NCBI GenBank assembly: GCA_963711065.1
Contig: CAVQCO010000002.1
Location: 186,001-250,000 of the forward strand
DNA: 64,000 nt
Direction of reading: 5' to 3'
Origin: Bog-473 sp963711065
Lineage (GTDB): Bacteria > Actinomycetota > Acidimicrobiia > Acidimicrobiales > RAAP-2
Each line of letters opens with the position of its first letter. The first letter of the stretch is position 1. Under the pieces are notes generated by a model, which did not search any database, was not told the origin of the DNA, and saw only the letters and a list, made by a program, of their open reading frames with translations. Position numbers and translations under genes: made by a program. Positions 8,103 to 17,521 of the stretch are shown in pieces.

Positions 8103-8842
8103 GGCGGGTCGGCCACCTTCTCCCACACCGAGACATGGCTCCTGCTCTCGCTCGTGAAGGGTGAGCGGTCCCAGTCGTTCCAGCGCTCGCGCCGCGACAT
8201 CCCCGCCAGGCGCGCCATCAGATCGAGCTCCGAGGGCCAGACGTAGCGGAACGGCGCCGAGAAGGTCTCGATCCTGTCGTCGTCGATCCAGTAGTGGTGG
8301 GACCAGGAGTGCTGCGTGACCAGGTCGTCGTACTCCTCGAAGCCGAGATGCGTCGGCGTGACCGTGAACGCGTGCACCGTCTCGCCGGGTGGGAGGCGGC
8401 GCAGTTCGGGGATCATGACCTCCATCACGAAGCACCCGCCCGGCTCCAGATGGGCGGCGACGTTGGCGAAGCAGGTGACCTGCTCGTCCTGGGTCGTCAG
8501 GTTCATGATCGTGTTGCGCACCAGGTAGGCCAGCGAGAACGTCCCCTCCACCCGCACCGTGGCGAAGTCCCCGACCGTCACGCCGATGGCCTCGGCACCC
8601 GGCTTCGACCGGAGTTGCGCGACCACGTCCGGTGACAGCTCGACCCCGTGCACCTGGAGTCCGCGCCGGCTCAGGGGCAGCGCGATGCGGCCCGTCCCGA
8701 CCCCGAGCTCGAGGACGGGTCCGGTGCCCGCCCGCGCCGCCAGGAAGTCCACGGCCGGGTCGACGACGGCCGGATCGAAGAGATGGGGCCACTTGGTCTC
8801 GTACCCGGAGGCGACCGATCCCACGAAGTAGTTCTCGGGCAC
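8081..8842 (-). CDS. Class I SAM-dependent methyltransferase
   Basis: Methyltransferase of 253 residues. SAM motif I is LELGVGTGRIALPL (about 44-57), followed by VHGVELSPDVV and GDFATVRV, and LEPGGCFVMEVMIPEL as motif III. It begins four bases after the stop of the upstream ABC transporter gene, so it is the last gene of the MarR-ABC-ABC operon. That linkage suggests methylation of a compound handled by the exporter, but this is inference only. It overlaps the end of the opposite VOC gene. Confidence 0.82.
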   Translation of the reverse strand: MPENYFVGSVASGYETKWPHLFDPAVVDPAVDFLAARAGTGPVLELGVGTGRIALPLSRRGLQVHGVELSPDVVAQLRSKPGAEAIGVTVGDFATVRVEGTFSLAYLVRNTIMNLTTQDEQVTCFANVAAHLEPGGCFVMEVMIPELRRLPPGETVHAFTVTPTHLGFEEYDDLVTQHSWSHHYWIDDDRIETFSAPFRYVWPSELDLMARLAGMSRRERWNDWDRSPFTSESRSHVSVWEKVADPPQPRAAT

Positions 8843-8845
8843 GGC

Positions 8846-10776
8846 CTACGCCGCGTGCGACTGCGAGATCCAGGTCTGGTACATCTCGGCGTAGTGCCCG
8901 CCCAGGGCGACAAGCTCGGCATGCGAGCCGATCTCGAGGAGCCGCCCGTCGCCGACCACCACGATCCGGTCGGCGCGCATGGCCGTCGAGAGCCGGTGCG
9001 CGATGAGCACGGCGGTCCGCCCCTCGAGCAGCACGTCGAGCGCGGCCTCCACCATGGTCTCGGACTTGAGATCGAGGTTGGACGTCGCCTCGTCGAGCAC
9101 GAGCACCCGGGGCTCGGCCATGAAGGCCCGCCCCAGCGCGATGAGCTGGCGCTCGCCCGACGACAGGGACTGGCCGCGCTCGTGGACCGGGGTGTCGAGA
9201 CCGTAGGGGAGGCGGTGCACCAGCTCGCCCAGGCCCACCTGGTGCACGGCGTTCCACACCTCGTCGTCCGGCGCGCCCGGCCGGGCGAAGGAGATGTTGT
9301 CCCGGATCGTGCCGGCGAAGAGGAACGGTTCTTGAGGCACGACGCCGAGCTGGCTGCGCAGCGAGGCGAGCGTCACGCGCTTCAGGTCGTAGCCGTCGAT
9401 GAGCACGCGTCCCGCGGTCGGGTCGTAGAACCGCGTGACGAGCTTGGCCATGGTCGATTTCCCAGCACCCGTGGCGCCGACGAAGGCCACCGTCTCGCCC
9501 GGCGAGATGGTCAGGTCGACGTCGTGCAGCACCGGCACCGCGGCGTCGTAGCCGAACGAGACGTGGTCGAAGCGGATCTCGCCCCGGATCTCGGGCAGCT
9601 CGACCGCGTCGGGCGCCTCCAGGACGGTGGGCTCGGTCTCGAGCAGGCCACGCAGCTTGAAGACCGACGCCCGGCCCTGCTGGAAGGTGTTGTACTGCTG
9701 CACCAGGAGCTGGATCGGTGAGAAGAACCGGTTCACGTACAAGAAGAAGGCCGTCAGCTGCCCCAGGTTGATCTCCTGGGGGTGGTGCAGGTACATGGCG
9801 CCACCGATGCCGAGGATGAGCACCTGGCCGAAGACGCTGATGACCTGTGACCCCGGGCCGTAGATGCCGTTGATGCGCCCCGTGTAGTTGTTGGCGTCCC
9901 GGTAGGCGCCGACGATGTCGCGGTGGGTCTCCACGTTGTAGCGCTGCCGGTTGTGGGCCGTGACGATGCGCACGCCCTGCAGGCTCTCGGAGAGGTCGGC
10001 CAGGACCAGCGCGATGCCGTCGCGCACCTTGTCGTACCCGCGCTCCGATGCGCGCTTGAACCAGACCGACATGATGACCAGGGGTGGCAGCACCGCGAAG
10101 ACGGTGATGGCAGCCAGCTTGGCGTTGGTGGCGAAGAGGAAGACCGTGATCACGACCATGGTCAGCCCCTGTATGGCGAACTGCGCCAGCCCGTCCTGCA
10201 ACAGCTGCTGCAGGTTCTCGATGTCGCTCGTCATGCGGCTCATGACGACGCCCGCCTTCTCCTCGGTGAAGAAGTCGAGCGAGAGCCGCTGCAGGTGGCG
10301 GAACACCTTGATGCGCAGGTCGTTCATGACCCAGGAGGCGAGGCGGCCGGTCACCCGCGCCTGGCCCCACTGTGCGCTCCCCGACACCACGATCGACACC
10401 AGGTACAGCGCCGCCATGGCCACCACGACGCCGTAGTCGTAGTGGGGCGGGGTCAGGCCGTGGTTGATGGCGTAGGAGACCAGGCTCGGACCGAGCTGGG
10501 TGAACAGGGCGATCATCCCGACGAGGAACGCGGCGAGCGCGCACATGCCGGGGTACTCCATGAGCAGGCTGGTCAGCGAGAGCTTCTTCTTCTCCTGCTC
10601 CGTCGGCAGCTGGGTGAAGACGGCGTCGGACTCGCCGCGCTCGGGCTCCTCCTTCAAGAGCAGGTCGACCCCCGCCTGCAGCTCGTGGGGGATGCCGCCG
10701 AAGGGCAGGCCCGCCTGGGCCGCCCCCGGCGCACCCCCGCCGCCCATGGGCGGCCCGACACCGGCGCCGCCGAACA

Positions 10777-10777
<1 letters not shown>
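8846..10777 (-). CDS. ABC exporter half-transporter, catalytically intact subunit
   Basis: Fusion of a six-helix type IV exporter membrane domain (roughly residues 85-370) and an ATPase domain, 643 residues. Walker A is GATGAGKST near residue 435, the signature is LSSGERQ and Walker B is VLVLDEATSNLD near 560, with the catalytic Glu present; the switch His is in IAHRLS. The partner gene ends one base inside this start (TGATG), so the two are coupled. Together they resemble heterodimeric multidrug exporters such as BmrCD and TM287/288. The N-terminus is Gly/Pro/Ala-rich before the first helix. Probable substrate: a lipophilic compound sensed by the MarR protein. Confidence 0.9.
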
Positions 10778-12800
<2,023 letters not shown>

Positions 12801-12804
<4 letters not shown>

Positions 12805-13382
12805 CGGGCCCCACCCCCGGGCGGCGCGGCGACGTCTTCCGGCGCCACCGCCTGCCGCGGTCCCTGGCGGGACTCGGTCAGGGCGCGGGCCCACAGCTCG
12901 AGGGAGCGCAGGGCCATGGCCTCGTCCTTGTCGTTCAGGTGCCCCGCGATGGAGACCAGGTAGTCGTCGACGGCGCGGTCGGCTGCGGCGAGCGTGCGGG
13001 TGCCCTCGTCGGTCAGGCGCAAGGCGACCCGGCGGCGGTCGGCGTCCTCCTGCCGGCGGTCGACCAGGCCGCGGGCCACCAGGCCGTCGATGAGTGCCGT
13101 GATGGACGGGCGCCGCACGGCCAGCCGGTCGGCCAGGCCCGAGGCGGCGGCGGAGCCCTCGGCCAGGATCCCGAGCACGCGGTACTGGGGCAGCGTCAGG
13201 TCGATCTCCGCCAGGGCCACCTCGACCCGCTTCGAGAGCCAGGCGGCGACGCGGCCGTACGTCCCGAGCACGGGGACGGCGCCACCGGCGGCCTTCTTGG
13301 GAGGCGCGGCGGCGCCGGCGGCCGGCTTGCGGCGCGGCGCCTCTGCGGTCGAGGGGGGTGAGGAAACGGACACTTCGACCAT
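12801..13382 (-). CDS. MarR family transcriptional regulator
   Basis: Regulator of 193 residues with a winged helix-turn-helix: LPQYRVLGILAEG, then LADRLAVRRPSITALIDGLVARGLVDRR as the recognition region, then the wing EDADRRRVALRLTDEG. About 40 extra Ala/Pro/Lys residues precede the domain, and a short Pro-rich tail follows. First gene of the exporter operon; it overlaps the first ABC gene by GTGA. The inverted repeat AGTTAG-5-CTAACT just before its start is the likely operator, so a drug-responsive self-repressed efflux operon is inferred. Confidence 0.88.
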
Positions 13383-13387
13383 CTTAC

Positions 13388-13404
13388 AGTTAGAGGGGCT
13401 AACT
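13388..13404. promoter_or_regulatory. MarR operator candidate
   Basis: AGTTAG (13388-13393), five bases, CTAACT (13399-13404): a perfect inverted repeat six bases from the MarR start codon. Size and position fit a MarR dimer site blocking the exporter operon promoter. Confidence 0.6.
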
Positions 13405-13440
13405 ATGTGCGGGGCGGCGGGGGCCGGAGTTCCCCCGACG

Positions 13441-13881
13441 TCACCCTTCGCGGGCCTCCCACTCCGGGTCGAGCTGGCGCAGGAACAGGTCGCAGCGCTG
13501 CTCCTCGTCGGTCTCCCCGATGGCGCCGGCCGCGAGCCTCAGCGCATTGAGCGAGCGGAGGAACCCCCGGTTCGACTCGTGGCGCCAGCGCACGTACCCC
13601 GAGCCACGCCAGCCCGCGGCGCGCAGGGTGTCGAGCCCGCGGTGGTAGCCGACCCGTGCGAAGGCGTAGCGGTCGATCGGGTCGTCGGCGATCTCGGCGA
13701 GGTCGGCCCAAGCCTGCAGGCAGCGGGGGTCAGTGGCGGCGACCGCGGCCACTGCCTCCCGCCGCCGGTCTGGTGGGAGGGACGCGGCTGCGTCGAGGGC
13801 GGCCGCCAGTTCCGGCGCCAGCGGCTCGAGGACGGTGTCGGGGCTTCCGGACGTGAACTGCACGGAGTGCTCGGGGGTCAC
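13441..13881 (-). CDS. DUF3151 family protein
   Basis: Protein of 146 residues that I recognise as DUF3151, a family found mainly in actinobacteria and of unknown function. Visible features are a helical N-terminal half and the conserved central block with DPIDRYAFARVGYHRGLDTLR and GWRGSGYVRW, then NRGFLRSLNALR. The GTG start is six bases after TAACAT (minus strand, 13893-13888) and lacks a ribosome site, so a leaderless transcript is likely. The gene stands alone between the MarR operon and the thioesterase pair. Confidence 0.75.
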   Translation of the reverse strand: MTPEHSVQFTSGSPDTVLEPLAPELAAALDAAASLPPDRRREAVAAVAATDPRCLQAWADLAEIADDPIDRYAFARVGYHRGLDTLRAAGWRGSGYVRWRHESNRGFLRSLNALRLAAGAIGETDEEQRCDLFLRQLDPEWEAREG

Positions 13882-13887
13882 CGACCC

Positions 13888-13893
13888 ATGTTA
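13888..13893 (-). promoter_or_regulatory. -10 box TAACAT for leaderless DUF3151 gene
   Basis: Minus-strand TAACAT followed by six bases and the GTG start at 13881. Same geometry as other starts in this part of the window. Confidence 0.45.
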
Positions 13894-13969
13894 GGAGGGC
13901 ACGTCCGTGAAACGGTCGGGCCCGGTCCGCCGGGGGTACGTGGAATGTCGGTCCCGAAAGGGCCCGCTG

Positions 13970-13975
13970 TACTGT
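13970..13975 (+). promoter_or_regulatory. -10 box TACTGT for leaderless thioesterase gene
   Basis: TACTGT is followed by seven bases and the GTG start at 13983; no ribosome site lies between. Confidence 0.4.
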
Positions 13976-13982
13976 TCGCGCC

Positions 13983-14777
13983 GTGCCGGCGCCCGACACC
14001 CCCCCGAGCTCGTACGACGACCATCCCGGGCTGCGCGGCCGCGAGCCCGAGGCGCGGGAGCTGGCCGAGGTGCTGCGCCGCCTCATCCGCCTGTCCGTCA
14101 GCACCGCGCCGCCCCCCGGGGAGACGGCGCAGCTGACGGCGCAGCTGGCCGCGGTGGCGGACGAGCTGGAGGTGCACGCGCCGGCGGTCCCACTGCCCCG
14201 CTTCATCCCGCCGGACGTGGACCGCCCGCCCCGCCCCGACGTGCCGCCGCTCGGGGGCGCCATGCCCTACGACGTGGTGGTCGGGCCGTTCAACCCGCTG
14301 GCGGCGCCGGTCGTGCTCGACTTCGACCCCCCCAAGGCGATCGGCCGGGTCGTCTTCGACGTCGCCTACGAGGGCGCGCCGGGCTGCGTGCACGGCGCGG
14401 TGCTGGCGGCGACCTTCGACATCGTCCTCACCGCCGCCAACGCGATCGAAGGCGCGGTGGGGCCGACGGTCAGCCTCGCCTTCAGATTCCTGCGTCCCAC
14501 GTTGACCGACGAGGAGGCCGTCTTCGAGGGATGGGTCACGGGCGTCACCGACCGTCGCATCTTCAGCAAGGGCCGCATCGTGCAGGACGGGATCGTGACC
14601 GTGGAGGCGGACGGTGAGTTCGCCATCTTCAACCAGGACCGGGTGCAGAAGATGGCGTCGAGCCGGCGCCGCACGTTCGACGCCCGCCTGCGCCGGCGCG
14701 AGGGCGAGCGGGCGGGCGACGAGGGCGCGTCACCGGCGCCCCCGGAAGGCGCCGACGTGGTCCCGACCGGGGAGTAG
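13983..14777 (+). CDS. Hotdog-fold thioesterase, PaaI-like
   Basis: Protein of 264 residues with one hotdog domain in the second half (about 120-215): GAPGCVHGAVLAATFDIVLTAAN is the signature helix region of PaaI-type acyl-CoA thioesterases, followed by strands with LAFRFLRPT and AVFEGWV. The first ~95 residues are a helical, Pro-rich extension, and the Arg- and Glu-rich C-terminus is probably disordered. Likely hydrolyses an acyl-CoA; the acyl group is unknown. Start is GTG with TACTGT seven bases upstream. A second hotdog gene follows after 11 bases, suggesting a two-gene operon. Confidence 0.78.
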   Translation: MPAPDTPPSSYDDHPGLRGREPEARELAEVLRRLIRLSVSTAPPPGETAQLTAQLAAVADELEVHAPAVPLPRFIPPDVDRPPRPDVPPLGGAMPYDVVVGPFNPLAAPVVLDFDPPKAIGRVVFDVAYEGAPGCVHGAVLAATFDIVLTAANAIEGAVGPTVSLAFRFLRPTLTDEEAVFEGWVTGVTDRRIFSKGRIVQDGIVTVEADGEFAIFNQDRVQKMASSRRRTFDARLRRREGERAGDEGASPAPPEGADVVPTGE

Positions 14778-14788
14778 GCGGCGCTCCC

Positions 14789-15214
14789 GTGCGTCAGTCG
14801 CTGCAGCCCTCCCGGGACCCGGCCGCCTACTCCTTCGTGCACCGGGTGCGCACGCGCTTCGCCGAGACCGACGCCATGGGGATCGTCCACCACGCGGCGT
14901 ACCTGCCCTACCTCGAAGAGGCCCGGGTCGAGTACCTGCGCTCCATCGGCCATCCCTACGACGTCGTGCGTAGCGGCGGCGTCGACGTCGCCGTGCTCGA
15001 GGTGGGCCTCCGCTACCGCAAGCCCCTGTACTTCGACGACGAGGTCGACGTGTCGCTCGTCGTGGGGGCCGTGACGCGCACCACCTTCCAGATCGCCTAC
15101 CTGCTGTCCGTGGGCGGCGACGTGCGCGCGACGGCGGTCACGGTGCACGGCTGCGTCGATGCCGACGGCCGACCGACGCGACTGCCGGCCTGGGTGGGGG
15201 AGGAGCTCGGGTGA
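14789..15214 (+). CDS. Acyl-CoA thioesterase, YbgC/4HBT type
   Basis: Single hotdog-domain protein of 141 residues. RTRFAETDAMGIVHHAAYLPYLEEAR (about 21-46) is the 4-hydroxybenzoyl-CoA thioesterase signature, with the catalytic Asp in ETDAMG and the helix that follows. These enzymes form tetramers and cleave short or aromatic acyl-CoAs. GTG start 11 bases behind the PaaI-like gene; the two probably share a transcript. The specific substrate is not evident. Confidence 0.87.
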   Translation: MRQSLQPSRDPAAYSFVHRVRTRFAETDAMGIVHHAAYLPYLEEARVEYLRSIGHPYDVVRSGGVDVAVLEVGLRYRKPLYFDDEVDVSLVVGAVTRTTFQIAYLLSVGGDVRATAVTVHGCVDADGRPTRLPAWVGEELG

Positions 15215-15265
15215 AGGCGGTCGTGCGTCCGTCTGCGCCGTTCTTCGGCGCCTGAACCGGCTCGG

Positions 15266-15850
15266 TCAGAGGCCAGCGACGACCCGGGCGAACGTCTCCG
15301 ACATCGCCGCCTTGGCCGCCGGCGGGTCGTCCGCCCGCGCCACAACCATCCCCGCCTGCATGACCGCGCCGACCAGGAGGTGGGACAAGGGCTCGACCGT
15401 GGCCTCCGGTATCCGGCCCTGCTCCGCCGCGAGGGACAGCACGGTCTTGATCGTGCCGAACGCGTAGCGCTCGTCGAGCTCGTGCCAGGTGTCCCAGCCG
15501 AGGACCGTCGGGCCGTCGAGCATGACGATGCGCTGGACCTCGGGGTGCACGCACTGGTCCAAGAACGCGTCGAACCCGATCCGGAGGACCTCGAGCGGGT
15601 CGGTCGCACCGCCGGCGGCGGCGGCCGCCAGGATCTGGGCCGTGAGGTCGTCCTCGACCGCCTCGAACGCGGCCCGGAAGAGGTCGGTCTTCGACGCGAA
15701 GTGGTGGTAGAGCGCCCCGCGGCTGACGCCGGCCTCGCCGAGGATCTCCTCCGTCGAGGTCGCGGCGAACCCTTGCTCCGCGAAGAGGCGGCGCGCCGTC
15801 GAGACCAGGCGTCCGCGGGTCGCCTCGCTGCGTTCTGCCTGCGTGGGCAC
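15266..15850 (-). CDS. TetR family transcriptional regulator
   Basis: Regulator of 194 residues. The N-terminal helix-turn-helix spans about 10-57: LFAEQGFAATSTEEILGEAGVSRGALYHHFASKTDLF. The C-terminal helical domain is of the type that binds small hydrophobic ligands. GTG at 15850 is six bases after TAGGAT on the minus strand, implying a leaderless mRNA. It diverges from the hydrolase gene at 15906 across a 55-bp gap that contains a strong 23-bp dyad, so it most likely represses both genes. Confidence 0.9.
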   Translation of the reverse strand: MPTQAERSEATRGRLVSTARRLFAEQGFAATSTEEILGEAGVSRGALYHHFASKTDLFRAAFEAVEDDLTAQILAAAAAGGATDPLEVLRIGFDAFLDQCVHPEVQRIVMLDGPTVLGWDTWHELDERYAFGTIKTVLSLAAEQGRIPEATVEPLSHLLVGAVMQAGMVVARADDPPAAKAAMSETFARVVAGL

Positions 15851-15856
15851 GCCGGG

Positions 15857-15862
15857 ATCCTA
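15857..15862 (-). promoter_or_regulatory. -10 box TAGGAT for leaderless TetR gene
   Basis: Minus-strand TAGGAT, six bases, then GTG at 15850. It lies just outside the dyad at 15872-15894. Confidence 0.45.
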
Positions 15863-15869
15863 CTTCGTC

Positions 15870-15898
15870 TTTACAAACAGACAGTTGGTTTGTATAGT
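15870..15898 (+). promoter_or_regulatory. Promoter with embedded TetR operator
   Basis: TTTACA (15870-15875), a 17-base spacer and TATAGT (15893-15898), then seven bases to the ATG at 15906: a near-consensus leaderless promoter. Across its spacer, TACAAAC (15872-15878) mirrors GTTTGTA (15888-15894) with a matching ACAGT centre, a typical TetR dimer site. Confidence 0.7.
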
Positions 15899-15905
15899 GG
15901 AGCCC

Positions 15906-16820
15906 ATGAACCCCACTACCCAGACCCCTACCACCCAGAGCCCGGCGACCCTCTTGCCCCGCGCCAGGGCCCGCCTCCCCCACGGCGACGTCGCCTATGT
16001 CGACCACGGCGAGCGCGGCGCTCCGGCCGCCCTCTTCGTGCACGGCGTCCTCGTCAACGCCGACCTCTGGCGCAACGTCATCTGGGACGTGGCCGACGTC
16101 CGGCGCTGCATCGCCCCGGACCTGCCCGCCCACGGCGCCACGCCCGCTGGTGGGCAGGGTGAAGCGGTCGGCGGCGCGCCCGACCTGTCGCTCAACGGCC
16201 TGGCCGCGCTGCTCGATGAGCTCTGCCAGCACCTCGGCCTCGACCAGGTCGACGTCGTCGCCAACGACACGGGCGGCGCCGTGGCGCAGGTCTTCGCGGC
16301 GCGCTACGCGCGGCGGGTCCGCACGCTGACGCTGACCAACTGCGACGTGCACGACAACTTCCCGCCCGAGCCCTTCAAGCCGTTCGTCGCGCTGGCCGAG
16401 TCGGGCGAGTTCGGACCGATGGTGGCCGCGATGGTCGGCGACCTGGCCCTGGCGCGCTCCGAGGTCGGGTTCGCGCAGGGCTACGCGGAGCCCGACAAGC
16501 TCCCCGACGAGTTGCTGACGAGCTATCTCGCCCCCTTCGTCGACGACCTGGGGAAGGGTCTGGAGCGCTTCCTCACCGCCTCGTCGGCGGACGAGCTCAT
16601 GGCGGTCGCGCCGTTGCTCGGTGAGCTGGACGCGCCCACCCAGGTCGCCTGGGGCACGGCCGACCTCTTCTTCGAGCCGGCCTGGGCCGAGCGCCTGCGA
16701 GAGCTCATCCCGGCCACCGAACGGGTGACGCTCGTGCCCGACGCCATGCTCTTCTGGCCCGACGAGAGGGCGGCCGACCTCGTCCCCCTACTCCGGCAGT
16801 TCTGGGAGGCGCACCCCTGA
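15906..16820 (+). CDS. Alpha/beta-fold hydrolase with Asp at the nucleophile position
   Basis: Alpha/beta-hydrolase of 304 residues. HGVLV (46-50) is the oxyanion loop. The nucleophile elbow reads ANDTGGA with Asp121, as in haloalkane dehalogenases and epoxide hydrolases, rather than Ser. The C-terminal segment that normally carries the catalytic His (GxGHF) reads PDAMLFWPDE, so the His seems absent. It belongs to a common actinobacterial subgroup without assigned reaction; its activity is therefore open. The ATG at 15906 follows a TATAGT box at seven bases. Divergent from, and probably repressed by, the adjacent TetR protein. Confidence 0.82.
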   Translation: MNPTTQTPTTQSPATLLPRARARLPHGDVAYVDHGERGAPAALFVHGVLVNADLWRNVIWDVADVRRCIAPDLPAHGATPAGGQGEAVGGAPDLSLNGLAALLDELCQHLGLDQVDVVANDTGGAVAQVFAARYARRVRTLTLTNCDVHDNFPPEPFKPFVALAESGEFGPMVAAMVGDLALARSEVGFAQGYAEPDKLPDELLTSYLAPFVDDLGKGLERFLTASSADELMAVAPLLGELDAPTQVAWGTADLFFEPAWAERLRELIPATERVTLVPDAMLFWPDERAADLVPLLRQFWEAHP

Positions 16821-16865
16821 TCCGCTCCGTACAGGTCCGTCCCGGTGCCGGCGGCCGCCGCGGCT

Positions 16866-17423
16866 TCAGGCGGGGTGGCCCGGCCGCAGCGGCGGGGTGG
16901 CCCGGTAGGTGAGGATCCCGCCGTGGCCGCCCGCCACGGCGCGGACGCCCCGGATCAGGAAGGCCTCGTGGTCGCCCACGGAGAAGTGGCCGAGGACGCG
17001 GCCCTCGACGGTCACCGCAGCCTCGACGAGCAGGGGCGCCCCGGTGACGCCGAGGCGCCAGTCGACCGAGGTGAACTTGTCCACCAGGTCGCCGGTCTCC
17101 TCGCCGAAGAGGCGGGCGAGGTCGACCTGGTCCGTGCCGAGCAGGTGGAGCCCCATGGCCGACGAGCGCTCGGCGACGTCGATGGTCCGGTTGACCTTGG
17201 AGACGCACACGAGGAAGTTCGGCGGATGGATGCTGCACTGGGTCACGAAGCCGGCCAGGCACCCGCTCATCTCCGCGTCGGGCGACCGAACCGTGACCAC
17301 GTACAAGGGGTAGTCGACACGGTCGAAGAAGGCCCCGAGGTCGCTCGCGCCGTCCTGTGCCCGATCCGCCGTCTGGAACCCCACGCCGGCCCTCCACGTC
17401 TTCGAACCGAGCCCACCGGGCAT
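16866..17423 (-). CDS. Flavin reductase-like FMN-binding protein
   Basis: Protein with a flavin-reductase (DIM6/NTAB) split-barrel domain: FDRVDYPLYVVTVRSPDAEMSG, FVTQCSIHPPNFLVCVSKVNRT, and the later FLIRGVRAVAGG near the end. Such proteins reduce FMN with NAD(P)H or bind flavin for a partner monooxygenase. About 185 residues if started at 17423. A longer reading begins at 17546 but would run through a perfect hairpin (17467-17486), so it is unlikely. No clear ribosome site marks the start. Neighbours give no firm functional link. Confidence 0.72.
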   Translation of the reverse strand: MPGGLGSKTWRAGVGFQTADRAQDGASDLGAFFDRVDYPLYVVTVRSPDAEMSGCLAGFVTQCSIHPPNFLVCVSKVNRTIDVAERSSAMGLHLLGTDQVDLARLFGEETGDLVDKFTSVDWRLGVTGAPLLVEAAVTVEGRVLGHFSVGDHEAFLIRGVRAVAGGHGGILTYRATPPLRPGHPA

Positions 17424-17466
17424 GTCCGGAGGGTGCCGCTCCCGGGCGCGCCCGGTGTCGTGCGCG

Positions 17467-17486
17467 CCCTGCGGCACCCCGCAGGG
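17467..17486. terminator. Perfect 8-bp hairpin
   Basis: CCCTGCGG (17467-17474), loop CACC, CCGCAGGG (17479-17486), followed by TT. Lies between the divergent flavin reductase and exporter genes, so it may be an RNA structure or a protein site rather than a terminator. Confidence 0.35.
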
Positions 17487-17490
17487 TTCC

Positions 17491-17511
17491 CCTACCCGAG
17501 GTGTGGGTAGG
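17491..17511. promoter_or_regulatory. Inverted repeat, possible operator
   Basis: CCTACCC (17491-17497) and GGGTAGG (17505-17511) around seven bases form a 21-bp dyad just upstream of the exporter start. It has the size of a dimeric repressor site; no regulator gene is adjacent. Confidence 0.4.
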
Positions 17512-17521
17512 CAAAACTCCG

